From contig NZ_CP102258.1 in assembly GCF_025146565.1 (NCBI RefSeq), forward strand, positions 1,892,001-1,956,000: a stretch of 64,000 bases of DNA. The letters are read 5' to 3'. This document shows positions 25,996 to 34,619 of this stretch, in pieces. Made by a program: the position numbers and the translations under genes. The DNA comes from Bacteroides eggerthii. Its GTDB lineage: Bacteria > Bacteroidota > Bacteroidia > Bacteroidales > Bacteroidaceae. The first letter of the stretch is position 1, and every line of letters begins with the position of its first letter. The notes under the pieces were generated by a model. That model was not told the origin of the DNA. It saw only the letters and a program-made list of their open reading frames with translations, and did not search any database.

Positions 25996-28302
25996 TTATT
26001 TCTTCAATTGCTCATTCATGGCTGCAGCAGCTTTCCGGCCGTCACCCATAGCAAGGATTACGGTAGCGCCACCGCGAACAATGTCGCCGCCGGCGTAAAT
26101 GGTCGGAATGGACGACTGCATACTATCATTTACGGCAATCGTTCCTTTGCGACCTAATTCAAGTCCTTTGATAGAGCTGGGAACAATAGGGTTGGGGGAT
26201 ACGCCCACACTGACAATGGCAAGGTCTATATCAATCGTTTCAGTGGCTCCCGGAATGGGAACAGGACTACGGCGCCCGGAGGCATCGGGTTCGCCCAATT
26301 CCATCTTTTGAAGGATGACCTGCTTAACTTTTCCTTGCTCATCGGCAATGTATTCTATCGGATTGTGAAGTGTCAGGAATTCCACTCCTTCTTCTTTGGC
26401 ATGTTTTACTTCTTCGATGCGGGCAGGCATTTCTTCCTCTGAACGTCGGTAAATAATCATGGCGCGTTCTGCACCCAGGCGGCGGGCTGTACGGACAGAG
26501 TCCATGGCTGTGTTGCCGCCGCCGATAACGGCTACGCATTTGCCAAAAGGCACAGGTGTATCAGAGTCCTCGCTGGCGGCATCCATAAGATTGACACGCG
26601 TCAAATATTCATTGGATGACAGGATGTTGATGGAGTTTTCTCCGGGGATGTTCATGAAGTTCGGCAGTCCGGCGCCGGAAGCAACGAATATGCCTTTGAA
26701 TCCTTCTTCCTCCAGTTGCTCTACGCTTAATGTCTTGCCGATGATGCAGTCTTTGATGAACTTCACGCCCATTTGGGCAAGGTTCTCGATTTCGACATCC
26801 ACCACCTTGTTGGGCAAACGGAATTCGGGGATACCATATTTCAATACACCGCCAATCTCGTGCAGCGCCTCGAATACGGTAACGTCGTATCCGTATTTTG
26901 CCATGTCTCCGGCGAAAGAGAGCCCGGCGGGGCCTGAACCGATTACGGCAATCTTGATGCCATTCTTTTCTTTGATTTCCGGTACGGAGATTTGCCCGCT
27001 TTCGCGTTCATAGTCCGCGGCAAAGCGTTCCAAATAGCCGATAGCTACCGGCTTTTCATTCATCTTCAGGTGGATGCACTTGGATTCGCATTGCTTCTCT
27101 TGTGGACAGACACGACCGCAAACAGCGGGAAGCGCACTGGTCTCTTTCAGTGTTTTGGCGGCTTCAAGGAATTCACCGCGTTCTATATTCTTGATGAAAC
27201 GTGGGATGTCTATTCCTACCGGACAACCTTCTGTGCAGCCCGGATTGGCGCAGTCCAGACAACGTTTCGCTTCTGTCAGTGCCTGTTCCTTGGTCAATCC
27301 CTGGTTTACTTCTTCTTTGCGGCTGTGGGAACGGTAGTCTGCATCCAATTCGTTCATCTCCACGCGAGGGATCGCTGTGCGTTCTTTGGCTTTCATGGAT
27401 TTGCGCAATTCCTGACGCCAAGCGGCATTGCGGCTTTTTTCATCCGGCTCCGCTGTGCTTTCTCCGGTTGCCTGGCATGTCTGTGGCTCTTCCAGTTTGT
27501 GCATTTCTTCGCGCTCAATGCTTTTGAATGCTCCCATGCGTTTCAGCATTTCGTCGAAGTCTACCTGGTGACCGTCAAATTCAGGTCCGTCTACACATAC
27601 GAATTTGGTCTTGCCGCCGATGGTGATACGGCAGGCGCCGCACATGCCTGTTCCGTCTACCATGATTGTGTTTAGAGAGACATCGGTGGGTATTTCGTAT
27701 TTCTTCGTCAGCAAACAAACAAATTTCATCATTATGGCGGGGCCAATGCAGAAGCATTTGTCAACTTTCTCGCGTTTGATGACATCTTCTACACCTTCTG
27801 TTACCAATCCTTTACGGCCGTATGAACCGTCGTCAGTCATGATAATGACTTCGTCGGAGCTTTCACGCATTTCCTTTTCAAGGATAATCAGTTCTTTGGT
27901 GCGGCCTGCCAATACTGTGATTACACGATTGCCGGCAGCTTTCAATGCCTGTACGATAGGGAGCATCGGAGCTACTCCCACACCACCGCCGGCGCAAACT
28001 ACGGTGCCGAAATTTTCAATATGGGTGGCTTGTCCCAGCGGACCAACAACATCGGTTATATAATCACCTTCATTGAGTTCGCACAGGCGGGTAGACGAGA
28101 GACCCACTTCCTGCACAACCAAAGTGATAGTTCCCTTTACGGGATCGGCAGAGGCTATGGTCAGTGGCATGCGTTCGCCTTTTTCACCTACGCGTACTAT
28201 TACAAAGTGTCCTGCCTTACGTGACTTAGCAATTAACGGTGCTTCAATTACTAATTTGAAGACCTTTTCTGAAAAATGCTCTTTGCTAATGATTTTATTC
28301 AT
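25996..28302 (-). CDS. Fused NfnA/NfnB-type flavoprotein (PyrK-like FNR plus GltA-like subunit)
   Basis: This 768-residue protein joins two parts. Residues about 1-270 are a ferredoxin-NADP reductase/PyrK-like module with a FAD/NAD site (VVCAGGGVGVAPMLPI) and a [2Fe-2S] cluster motif DGTGMCGACRIT...FVC. Residues about 310-768 resemble the GltA/SudA subunit: Cys motifs CLDCANPGCTEGCPVGIDIPRF and CGRVCPQEKQCESKC for [4Fe-4S] clusters, then FAD (VIGSGPAGLSFAGDM) and NADPH (AVIGGGNTAMDSVRTARR) sites. Separate NfnA and NfnB subunits in other bacteria carry out NADPH/NADH-ferredoxin transhydrogenation by electron bifurcation. The fusion suggests a similar role, though annotation as glutamate synthase is common. 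Promoter elements at 28359-28388 precede it. Confidence 0.9.
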   Translation of the reverse strand: MNKIISKEHFSEKVFKLVIEAPLIAKSRKAGHFVIVRVGEKGERMPLTIASADPVKGTITLVVQEVGLSSTRLCELNEGDYITDVVGPLGQATHIENFGTVVCAGGGVGVAPMLPIVQALKAAGNRVITVLAGRTKELIILEKEMRESSDEVIIMTDDGSYGRKGLVTEGVEDVIKREKVDKCFCIGPAIMMKFVCLLTKKYEIPTDVSLNTIMVDGTGMCGACRITIGGKTKFVCVDGPEFDGHQVDFDEMLKRMGAFKSIEREEMHKLEEPQTCQATGESTAEPDEKSRNAAWRQELRKSMKAKERTAIPRVEMNELDADYRSHSRKEEVNQGLTKEQALTEAKRCLDCANPGCTEGCPVGIDIPRFIKNIERGEFLEAAKTLKETSALPAVCGRVCPQEKQCESKCIHLKMNEKPVAIGYLERFAADYERESGQISVPEIKEKNGIKIAVIGSGPAGLSFAGDMAKYGYDVTVFEALHEIGGVLKYGIPEFRLPNKVVDVEIENLAQMGVKFIKDCIIGKTLSVEQLEEEGFKGIFVASGAGLPNFMNIPGENSINILSSNEYLTRVNLMDAASEDSDTPVPFGKCVAVIGGGNTAMDSVRTARRLGAERAMIIYRRSEEEMPARIEEVKHAKEEGVEFLTLHNPIEYIADEQGKVKQVILQKMELGEPDASGRRSPVPIPGATETIDIDLAIVSVGVSPNPIVPSSIKGLELGRKGTIAVNDSMQSSIPTIYAGGDIVRGGATVILAMGDGRKAAAAMNEQLKK

Positions 28303-28358
28303 TATCTAATAATTTTGTTGGTATAATTACGTAATCTCTTTCAGATTGATAGATTATG

Positions 28359-28388
28359 CAAAGATACTGCTTATTTATTAATAACAAA
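28359..28388 (-). promoter_or_regulatory. Promoter of the Nfn-type fusion gene
   Basis: On the minus strand TTTG (28388-28385) is followed after 18 bases by TATCTTTG (28366-28359). The transcript would start near 28352, about 50 bases ahead of the start codon at 28302. Confidence 0.65.
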
Positions 28389-28440
28389 GAATGTGAGGGG
28401 AAAAAAGAATGGATGCAGGACGAAATATGATATTGCAAAT

Positions 28441-28513
28441 CGGGCACAGATTTCAAGAATCCTGCCGGTTCTGTCCATTGAAGAACCATGCTGTTTCTTG
28501 TAATCTGTGCCCG
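28441..28513. repeat. 73-bp compound inverted repeat
   Basis: The outer arms of 12 bases (28441-28452 and 28502-28513) pair perfectly, as do CAAGAA/TTCTTG (28454-28459 and 28495-28500) and GGTTCT/AGAACC (28467-28472 and 28482-28487). The result is one long hairpin with small internal loops. It lies between the serS stop and the Nfn promoter, both on the minus strand. No T-run follows, so it is not a standard terminator. Confidence 0.7.
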
Positions 28514-28537
28514 AAATATAATGGATGGAAACTTTTC

Positions 28538-29812
28538 TTAGTCTATCACCTCGAATCCTGTATACGGAACCAGCGCCTTCGGGATACGGATACCTTCCGG
28601 TGTCTGGTTGTTTTCCAATAGAGCTGCTACGATGCGCGGCAGGGCCAATGCGGAGCCGTTTAATGTGTGGCAAAGCTCTGTTTTCTTTTCTGCTGTGCGG
28701 TAACGGCATTTCAGGCGATTGGCCTGGTAGGTATCGAAGTTGGATACTGAACTGACTTCCAGCCAGCGTTTCTGTGCCTCGGAATAGACCTCGAAGTCGA
28801 AGCAGAGAGCAGCGGTAAAGCTCATGTCGCCGCCACATAAACGCAGGATGCGATAAGGCAACTCAAGCTTCTGGAGCAATCCTTCTACGTGGTTCAGCAT
28901 CTCCTGATGGGATTCTTTGGAGTGTTCCGGCTTGTCGATGCGCACTAATTCTACTTTGGAGAATTCGTGCAGGCGGTTCAGTCCGCGTACGTCTTTACCG
29001 TATGAGCCGGCTTCGCGACGGAAACATTGCGTGTAAGCGCAGTTCTTGATAGGCAGTTGCTTTTCGTCCAAAATCACGTCGCGATAGATGTTCGTTACGG
29101 GAACTTCGGCTGTCGGGATCAGGTATAAATCATCTACTTCGCAATGGTACATTTGTCCTTCTTTGTCGGGCAGCTGACCTGTGCCATAGCCGGAAGCGGC
29201 GTTCACTACCGTTGGCGGCATTATCTCCGTATAGCCCGACTTGCGTGCTTCATCCAGGAAGAAATTGATAAGTGCACGCTGAAGCTGTGCGCCTTTGCCC
29301 TTATACACAGGGAAACCTGCACCTGTGATTTTCACACCTAAGTCAAAATCTATCAAATCATATTTCTTTGCCAGTTCCCAGTGGGGGAGCGCGTCTTTAG
29401 GTAGTTCGGTCTCCATGCCGCCCATTTTCTCTACCACATTGTCGTCGGCGCCTACGCCTTCGGGCACGCTGTCATAAGGGATGTTGGGGATTGTATAGAG
29501 GAGGTTTTGCAAGTCGGTTGCAGCTTGGTCCATTTCTTCTTGCAGGGCCTTGTTGGCTTCTTTCAATTCGGCCACCCGGTTCTTGGCGGTTTCCGCCTCA
29601 TCTTTCTTGCCTTCTTTCATCAACAGTCCGATGGACTTGGAAAGGGAATTGACTTCCGACAGGTTCTTATCTAAGATTGTTTGGGTATTGCGTCGTTTGT
29701 TGTTCGTTTCCAGCACTTGCCCGATTGTTTCTTTGGCATTTTTGAAGTGCTTCTTTTCCAGACCGCGGATTACGGCGTCGGTGTTGTCTGTAATTTGTTT
29801 AATGGTAAGCAT
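28538..29812 (-). CDS. serS: Seryl-tRNA synthetase
   Basis: This 424-residue class II synthetase charges tRNA-Ser. The N-terminal part is an antiparallel coiled-coil arm (about residues 25-105, rich in Glu/Lys/Ala), which binds the long variable arm of tRNA-Ser. The catalytic domain has motif 2 (CFRREAGSYGKDVRGLNRLHEF) and motif 3 (LNGSALALPRIVAALLENNQ). The length fits the family and no defects are seen. A TATCTTTG at 29854-29847 sits about 35 bases before the start. It lies upstream of the Nfn-type gene on the same strand. Confidence 0.97.
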   Translation of the reverse strand: MLTIKQITDNTDAVIRGLEKKHFKNAKETIGQVLETNNKRRNTQTILDKNLSEVNSLSKSIGLLMKEGKKDEAETAKNRVAELKEANKALQEEMDQAATDLQNLLYTIPNIPYDSVPEGVGADDNVVEKMGGMETELPKDALPHWELAKKYDLIDFDLGVKITGAGFPVYKGKGAQLQRALINFFLDEARKSGYTEIMPPTVVNAASGYGTGQLPDKEGQMYHCEVDDLYLIPTAEVPVTNIYRDVILDEKQLPIKNCAYTQCFRREAGSYGKDVRGLNRLHEFSKVELVRIDKPEHSKESHQEMLNHVEGLLQKLELPYRILRLCGGDMSFTAALCFDFEVYSEAQKRWLEVSSVSNFDTYQANRLKCRYRTAEKKTELCHTLNGSALALPRIVAALLENNQTPEGIRIPKALVPYTGFEVID

Positions 29813-29940
29813 ATCTTATACTTGTTATTATGTTTTTTTATTACTGCAAAGATAGAGAAAATGCTTATTCATTGTATGAAAAAGTATAATAAACAGCAGA
29901 AAATATGAAAATAAGGTGCTTTTTTGAATGAATAGTGCGA

Positions 29941-29990
29941 TAATAAAGAAAGGGATGCAATCAAACCAGATTGCATCCCTTTCTTTATTA
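29941..29990. terminator. Intrinsic terminator of the rplU-rpmA operon
   Basis: Perfect 22-bp arms (29941-29962 and 29969-29990) surround a six-base loop, and the A/T-rich ends act as the U-run for the minus-strand operon. It starts 18 bases past the rpmA stop. Confidence 0.9.
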
Positions 29991-30007
29991 TTCTTTTATC
30001 CGGAAAC

Positions 30008-30277
30008 TTATGCTTCTGCGTTTTCGGCAGGAATAACAGAAACAGATCTTCTGTCTGCTTTACCTACTTTGAACTGTACAGTTCCGTCTACCAAGGCGAA
30101 AAGAGTGTGGTCTTTACCCATACCGATGTTGTTACCCGGATGGAATTCAGTACCTCTTTGACGAACGATGATGTTACCTGCTTTGCAAGCTTCGCCACCA
30201 AATATCTTAACGCCTAATCTCTTACTCTGTGATTCGCGGCCGTTCTTAGAACTACCGACACCTTTTTTATGTGCCAT
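30008..30277 (-). CDS. rpmA: 50S ribosomal protein L27
   Basis: This 89-residue protein starts [16 protein letters not shown], the conserved Lys-rich N-terminus that reaches the peptidyl transferase centre. It contains [27 protein letters not shown], the family signature. No N-terminal extension to be processed is present. It follows rplU after 22 bases, which is the universal order in bacteria. It ends before a strong terminator. Confidence 0.98.
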   Translation of the reverse strand: MAHKKGVGSSKNGRESQSKRLGVKIFGGEACKAGNIIVRQRGTEFHPGNNIGMGKDHTLFALVDGTVQFKVGKADRRSVSVIPAENAEA

Positions 30278-30299
30278 TTCTTCTTACTTTTTTAATTGA

Positions 30300-30617
30300 T
30301 TAAGCTACTACTTCCTTAATTGTTAACTCTGTGAATTGCTGACGATGACCGTTCAGTTTACGATAACCTTTTCTTCTTTTCTTGTGGAAAACAAGAACCT
30401 TGTCGCCTTTTACCAAAGCGGAAACAACTTCGCAAACCACTTTTGCTCCTTCTACTGTGGGAGCGCCTACGGTGATGTTACCGTCTTTGTCTACCAAAAG
30501 AACTTTCTCGAATTCTACTGTTGCACCTGCTTCAGCATTTTGCATGTGGTGTACAAACAGCTTCTTGCCAGCTTCTGCTTTGAATTGCTGACCGTTGATT
30601 TCTACAATTGCGTACAT
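30300..30617 (-). CDS. rplU: 50S ribosomal protein L21
   Basis: This 105-residue protein starts [25 protein letters not shown] and ends with the signature [24 protein letters not shown]. It binds 23S rRNA and L20. It is the first gene of the rplU-rpmA operon. Its promoter at 30709-30740 leaves a leader of about 85 bases, long enough to hold a regulatory structure such as an L21 leader, but I cannot confirm one. Confidence 0.98.
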   Translation of the reverse strand: MYAIVEINGQQFKAEAGKKLFVHHMQNAEAGATVEFEKVLLVDKDGNITVGAPTVEGAKVVCEVVSALVKGDKVLVFHKKRRKGYRKLNGHRQQFTELTIKEVVA

Positions 30618-30708
30618 TTCTTATATATAATGTATAAGTTAGCTCCGTCGGGTGGTCTCTAATCACTTAGAAAGCACTTAATTAAACCCGGTGCGGAATA
30701 ATCGGGCA

Positions 30709-30740
30709 CAAAATTACTTCTTTTATTTGGAATGGGCAAA
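30709..30740 (-). promoter_or_regulatory. Promoter of rplU
   Basis: On the minus strand TTTG (30740-30737), then 20 bases, then TAATTTTG (30716-30709). Both boxes and the spacing match the Bacteroides consensus. Confidence 0.75.
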
Positions 30741-30794
30741 TCTTTCTATCTCTTTTTTAGTATAATTACTGCTTTCGTGTGTGGGGAAAGTTTT

Positions 30795-30855
30795 GTTCCC
30801 TCATGGAGTAAGTTTCGTTCCATCATGGTGGAACGAAACTTACTCCATGAAGGAA
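30795..30855. repeat. 28-bp inverted repeat (long hairpin)
   Basis: Arms at 30795-30822 and 30828-30855 are complementary at 27 of 28 positions and carry the shared core GGAGTAAGTTTCGTTCCA. The loop is five bases or less. Each arm also repeats the unit GTTCCnTCATGG. It lies between the HAD gene and the rplU promoter. No T-run follows on either strand. Confidence 0.85.
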
Positions 30856-30887
30856 CGATTTGATTTATGCGGGAAGCCCTTTTATAT

Positions 30888-31631
30888 TCAGGTGAGGAAA
30901 TAAAAGAGTGCTGCGAGTGCGGCAGATAGCGCCAACAGGAATATGATCTGCCGTACATTTGAATTCTTCGGGGCTTTGGCGGGTAATGGTTCCTGTTTCA
31001 ACAGTTCTTCCAGGCTGTCCATAATCTTTTTATGCGGGTAGCGTTGCAGTTCTTCGGCGGTGGTCATGCCATGCGTGATGCCGGCAAAGTCCACTCCCGC
31101 CTTTTGTGCGGTTTCTGCATCCACCGTACTGTCGCCGATATAGAGCGTTTCGGCTTTAGTGACGTGTAGCTGCTTGATGGCAAGCAAGAGCCCTTCGGGC
31201 GAGGGCTTGGGAGTTTTTACATCTTCTCCGCCGATGATGATGTCCAGAAAGTCTTCGGGAAAGTGCTGGTCCAGTAATTCCTTGATGCGGTAGCGGAATT
31301 TGGTGGAGATGATTCCGATGCGGGCGCCGGAATCTTTCAGTGCTATCAGCACCGATTTTGTTTCGAGGAAAAGCACCGTATTGACGGTCATGTGTGTATC
31401 GGCTTCTTTTACGTACTCTTTCTTGAATTCGGCGAGCTGCAGGGGATCTGTTACACCGGAAAGAATGGAAAAGGAATCTTCCAGAGTCTTGCCAATGGTG
31501 CGTTTGATATCGTCATCGGTAGGTTGCGTGTAGCCATGGCGGTTGAGTACGTTGCGGAAACAGGTGACGATGCCGCGTGAAGAGTCGGCAAGCGTATAGT
31601 CGAAGTCGAAAAGGTAGGTTGTATAATTCAT
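30888..31631 (-). CDS. HAD family hydrolase with C-terminal membrane helix
   Basis: This 247-residue protein has the HAD phosphatase DxDxT motif (FDFDYTLADSS, residues about 8-18), then ISTKFRYRIKELL (motif II) and YIGDSTVDAETAQKAGV (motif IV). The fold is that of phosphoglycolate phosphatase or a similar small-molecule phosphatase. The last 17 residues are a hydrophobic helix (FLLALSAALAALFYFLT), so the enzyme is probably anchored at the inner membrane with its domain in the cytoplasm. Such an anchor is uncommon in the family. A TAACTTTG (31653-31646) just upstream is a likely promoter and would leave a very short leader. Confidence 0.88.
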   Translation of the reverse strand: MNYTTYLFDFDYTLADSSRGIVTCFRNVLNRHGYTQPTDDDIKRTIGKTLEDSFSILSGVTDPLQLAEFKKEYVKEADTHMTVNTVLFLETKSVLIALKDSGARIGIISTKFRYRIKELLDQHFPEDFLDIIIGGEDVKTPKPSPEGLLLAIKQLHVTKAETLYIGDSTVDAETAQKAGVDFAGITHGMTTAEELQRYPHKKIMDSLEELLKQEPLPAKAPKNSNVRQIIFLLALSAALAALFYFLT

Positions 31632-31672
31632 ATGCCTTTTTGCGGCAAAGTTATGAATAAATTGGAATTATC

Positions 31673-31712
31673 AGCCCGTTGCCGGTTGATTAACTTCAAT
31701 CGGCAACGGGCT
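31673..31712. terminator. Hairpin between the HAD gene and the NlpC/P60 gene
   Basis: AGCCCGTTGCCG and CGGCAACGGGCT are inverted arms (about 31673-31684 and 31701-31712) with TTGA/TCAA extension. It lies just past the stop codon of the minus-strand NlpC/P60 gene, so it probably ends that transcript. Confidence 0.75.
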
Positions 31713-31732
31713 TTGGCATGGGATGCCGGTGA

Positions 31733-32245
31733 TTACTTCACTCTTCCGCCGCAGAGCCAGTATTGCGTATAATACCTTTCCTTGAGATTGCTCACAATGA
31801 CTCCTTGGCTGGTGCTGGCGTGAATGAATTTGCCGTCTTTCAGGTAGATGCCCACGTGGGCCACCCTCTTGCGGGATGCCCGGCTGGTGAAAAAGACCAA
31901 GTCGCCTTCGCGCAGGTTGCGGCGGGCTATTCGGTTGCTTTCTTTCAGTTGTCCGTCGGTACTGCGCGATAAACGTATGCGGTAGGTTTTCTTGTAAAGC
32001 TGGGACACCAAGCCGGAACAGTCCGTTCCTTGTTTGCTGCTACCGCCCGCCCGGTAGGGGGTGCCTATCCATTCGGCAGCGTTGATGTACAGCCTGTGGT
32101 TGTCTGTTAGCTCTATATCCACGCCCAAGCGTACGGAGGCTTGCGCCAATGCTTTATAGTCAAGGCGGGGTGCGGAGGTGTGGCAGGAACTCAGGCAGAG
32201 CACCAGTCCGACAAAGGCGATTATATGGGCAAGTGGCTGTTTCAT
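31733..32245 (-). CDS. NlpC/P60 (C40) peptidase lipoprotein
   Basis: This 170-residue protein has a lipoprotein signal with the lipobox LSSC at C21. The C40 domain has catalytic C76 in DCSGLVSQLY, H130 in RVAHVGIYL and H142 in FIHAS, so the triad is complete. Such enzymes cut peptide bonds in peptidoglycan stems, usually gamma-D-glutamyl-diaminopimelate. It would act at the outer membrane or periplasm. Its first 4 bases overlap the end of the ABC ATPase gene, so the two are translationally coupled, an unexpected pairing of a cell-wall hydrolase with an exporter. Confidence 0.9.
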   Translation of the reverse strand: MKQPLAHIIAFVGLVLCLSSCHTSAPRLDYKALAQASVRLGVDIELTDNHRLYINAAEWIGTPYRAGGSSKQGTDCSGLVSQLYKKTYRIRLSRSTDGQLKESNRIARRNLREGDLVFFTSRASRKRVAHVGIYLKDGKFIHASTSQGVIVSNLKERYYTQYWLCGGRVK

Positions 32246-33006
32246 GCTTGTTCTTCTTCCGGTGTTTCTTCGTCTGTATCGTTTTCCGTTTCAACCTTTT
32301 CTTCTACGCTGACATTGAAATAGGCTTCCAGTTCCTTTTCTGCCGAGTTGTTTTCGTTTTCTATGTCACGAATGATGACTCCATGTTCCAATAGGGCGAT
32401 GCGCGGGCATACATCTACTGTATGGTTGAGGTTATGGCTGGAGATGATGACAGTGGCTCCATGTTCCTCGTTGTATTTCTGCAGCAGTTGCTTGATGATG
32501 GACTGTGAACTTGGATCGAGGAAGTTGAACGGTTCATCCAGTATCAGCAGTTGGGGGTGGTGCAGCATGGCGGAGATAATACCTATTTTTTGCTTGTTTC
32601 CAGCGGAGAAATTGCGTATGAACTTCTTCTGTCCTATGACTTCACCATTCATGAAGCGCTCAAAAGGAACGAGACGTTCATCTACTTCTTCTTTTTTCAA
32701 TCCATACATCTTGCCGATGAAATAGAAATATTCCTCCGGGGTGAGGTAGTCTATAAGAAAACCGTCGTCAATGAAAGCGCCGGTAAATCTCTTCCAGTCT
32801 TCACTTTGGGATACATCTATATCATTGATGGTGACATTCCCACGATCTGCCTGCAATAAATCCAGTATCAGTCGGAAGAGGGTGGTCTTTCCGGCTCCGT
32901 TGTTTCCTACCAAACCCAACATGTCACCTTGACTGATGAGGTAGTTATCAATATTTACAGCGGTCTTTTCACCGAATCTCTTTTGTAAATTATTTATCTG
33001 AATCAT
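32242..33006 (-). CDS. ABC transporter ATP-binding protein
   Basis: This 254-residue ATPase has a Walker A GNNGAGKTTL (about residues 36-45), the signature NFSAGNKQKIGI (about 137), Walker B LLILDEPFNFLD, and an H-loop SSHNL. The last 35 residues are acidic and poorly conserved (ETENDTDEETPEEEQA). The signature SAGN replaces SGGQ, as occurs in export-type ATPases of the DUF5687 group. It pairs with the DUF5687 membrane protein encoded 25 bases upstream. Export of an unknown substrate is likely. Confidence 0.92.
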   Translation of the reverse strand: MIQINNLQKRFGEKTAVNIDNYLISQGDMLGLVGNNGAGKTTLFRLILDLLQADRGNVTINDIDVSQSEDWKRFTGAFIDDGFLIDYLTPEEYFYFIGKMYGLKKEEVDERLVPFERFMNGEVIGQKKFIRNFSAGNKQKIGIISAMLHHPQLLILDEPFNFLDPSSQSIIKQLLQKYNEEHGATVIISSHNLNHTVDVCPRIALLEHGVIIRDIENENNSAEKELEAYFNVSVEEKVETENDTDEETPEEEQA

Positions 33007-33031
33007 AGCTATAAATCTAAAATCATAAATC

Positions 33032-34519
33032 TTATTGTCTGCTGTCTCTGAATCCTTCCATGTTCTTGTAGCGCCGCTTCATGAAACGGTGGTATACGTT
33101 TTTCAGCCAGAAGCGTGAAGTCAGTATAAAACCGGCACCGACGGCAATCAGTATCCAGGCCGTAACCGTAGGTCCCCAAAAAGTTGTCAGCACAAAGTTC
33201 ATAAGCAGAGGCACGCCGAATGCTGCTCCGGAAATCAAGTTCTGCAATCCGGTTCCCATATTCTGGCGGTTGGTCATCTTGGCGTTTAAATCCACTGTTT
33301 TGTTGTTGTATACAGCCAATTGGAACAGGCAGAAGTAAACGCCGCCGGCTACGAATGTGGCCCAGGCTATACAACTCAGCACAGACAGCTTGCCGGTTGC
33401 CATGGCAGGTATCATCAGGATGAGAGGTATGAGTATGGCGATGCTGTATAGGATATATTTGGCGCGAAGCAGGGTGTAGATAGACTCTTTGCGGCTCATC
33501 AATCCGTCAATGTAGTTGCCTTCGTAGCTCATCAGGCTTGATAGAAACAAGATTCCGAAAATCACGAAGTTGTAGACCATGATAAAGTTTTTCATGCCCT
33601 GCCCGTCGTATGCTTCGGTGAAACTCAGAATACATGTAAAGGCGATGACCACCATGAATACTGTACGCAAGGCTGTCTTGCAGACTTTGTTGCGCAACAA
33701 CATCTTCAACTCCAGCCGCATGTATTCGCCAATCTCTCCGTAGCGGTCCAGAAATTTGTATTCCGACACGTGCTTTACTCTGGTGTCTTCCACTTTGTTG
33801 ATCTCGTTATAAATGAGCTTGATCATCAGTTCGCGGTTGATGAACCACAGTGCCACGATCGTTGCGGATACTCCGATGAAAGTAAGCAGGTGTCCGAGGA
33901 TAAATCCTTCTCCCAGGTCGATGGACCAGTCGAATAACGGGCTGTCTTCCGGAATGAATAGGCCGGCGGCAATAATTCCGTATACCAATATCGGCAGCAT
34001 CACCCACCAGATGCGTTCGTTCATCAACGTGCGGCATAGCAGGAACCAATAGTTGTTGAGTATCATCAACAGCCATATTCCGATGCTATAAGTCAATACG
34101 CCCGTTATACCGTAGAATTTAGTAATGCTGATGATAGCGAACGGGACAAAGAAAAACAGCCATATCAGATTGAAACCGTTCAATCCGGAACGTATCAGCA
34201 GAAAATCGATCAGGCGGTTGCGCCTTATCGGCAACAGGAGATAAGGCTTGATTTCCTGGCTGGGCGTTTTCTGAAACGGGAAGCGCATCAGAAAATCCAG
34301 AGCCAGGACAAATATCAGTCCGCTGTTCAATACATGGTATGCTTCAGTTGCGCCACCATCGAAGGCAAAAGCGAAAGTGGTTCCGAAGAAGATCAGATAG
34401 CCGGCCCAAAAGACGGCCATAAAGTACATCCAGAACTTACCGAATTTGTTCTTCTCGTACATCGGATTTCGCTTGGCGGCCAGCTTCCCTTGCTTGCGTA
34501 ATTCTATAAAGAGGCTCAT
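33032..34519 (-). CDS. DUF5687 membrane protein (ABC permease-like)
   Basis: This 495-residue protein has about ten to twelve predicted membrane helices, beginning after the cytoplasmic lead MSLFIELRKQGKLAAKRNPMYEKNKFGKFW. It belongs to the DUF5687 family of Bacteroidetes, which consistently accompanies an ABC ATPase, and so is probably the permease of an exporter. It contains SYEGNYIDGLMSRKESIYTLLRAKY, a typical conserved cytoplasmic loop. It is transcribed with the ATPase and the NlpC/P60 lipoprotein. The substrate is unknown. Confidence 0.85.
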   Translation of the reverse strand: MSLFIELRKQGKLAAKRNPMYEKNKFGKFWMYFMAVFWAGYLIFFGTTFAFAFDGGATEAYHVLNSGLIFVLALDFLMRFPFQKTPSQEIKPYLLLPIRRNRLIDFLLIRSGLNGFNLIWLFFFVPFAIISITKFYGITGVLTYSIGIWLLMILNNYWFLLCRTLMNERIWWVMLPILVYGIIAAGLFIPEDSPLFDWSIDLGEGFILGHLLTFIGVSATIVALWFINRELMIKLIYNEINKVEDTRVKHVSEYKFLDRYGEIGEYMRLELKMLLRNKVCKTALRTVFMVVIAFTCILSFTEAYDGQGMKNFIMVYNFVIFGILFLSSLMSYEGNYIDGLMSRKESIYTLLRAKYILYSIAILIPLILMIPAMATGKLSVLSCIAWATFVAGGVYFCLFQLAVYNNKTVDLNAKMTNRQNMGTGLQNLISGAAFGVPLLMNFVLTTFWGPTVTAWILIAVGAGFILTSRFWLKNVYHRFMKRRYKNMEGFRDSRQ

Positions 34520-34543
34520 AATGAATGGAAATTAATGTATATG

Positions 34544-34582
34544 AAAAAGGCTGCGCTGCTTTATTAACAACGCAGCCTTTTT
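34544..34582. terminator. Hairpin terminator between M16 peptidase and DUF5687
   Basis: AAAAAGGCTGCG and CGCAGCCTTTTT are inverted arms (about 34544-34555 and 34571-34582) with a 15-base loop. The T-run lies on both strands, and it follows the stop codon of the upstream M16 gene on the minus strand. Confidence 0.85.
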
Positions 34583-34619
34583 GGAAACTGTAATTTCAGC
34601 ACTTCGAAAGTTGGTAACC

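Noticed and set aside
26992-27675. 227-codon plus-strand frame inside the Nfn-type gene
   Set aside because: It is an antisense frame in a gene whose cysteine and nucleotide-binding motifs leave no doubt about its own frame.
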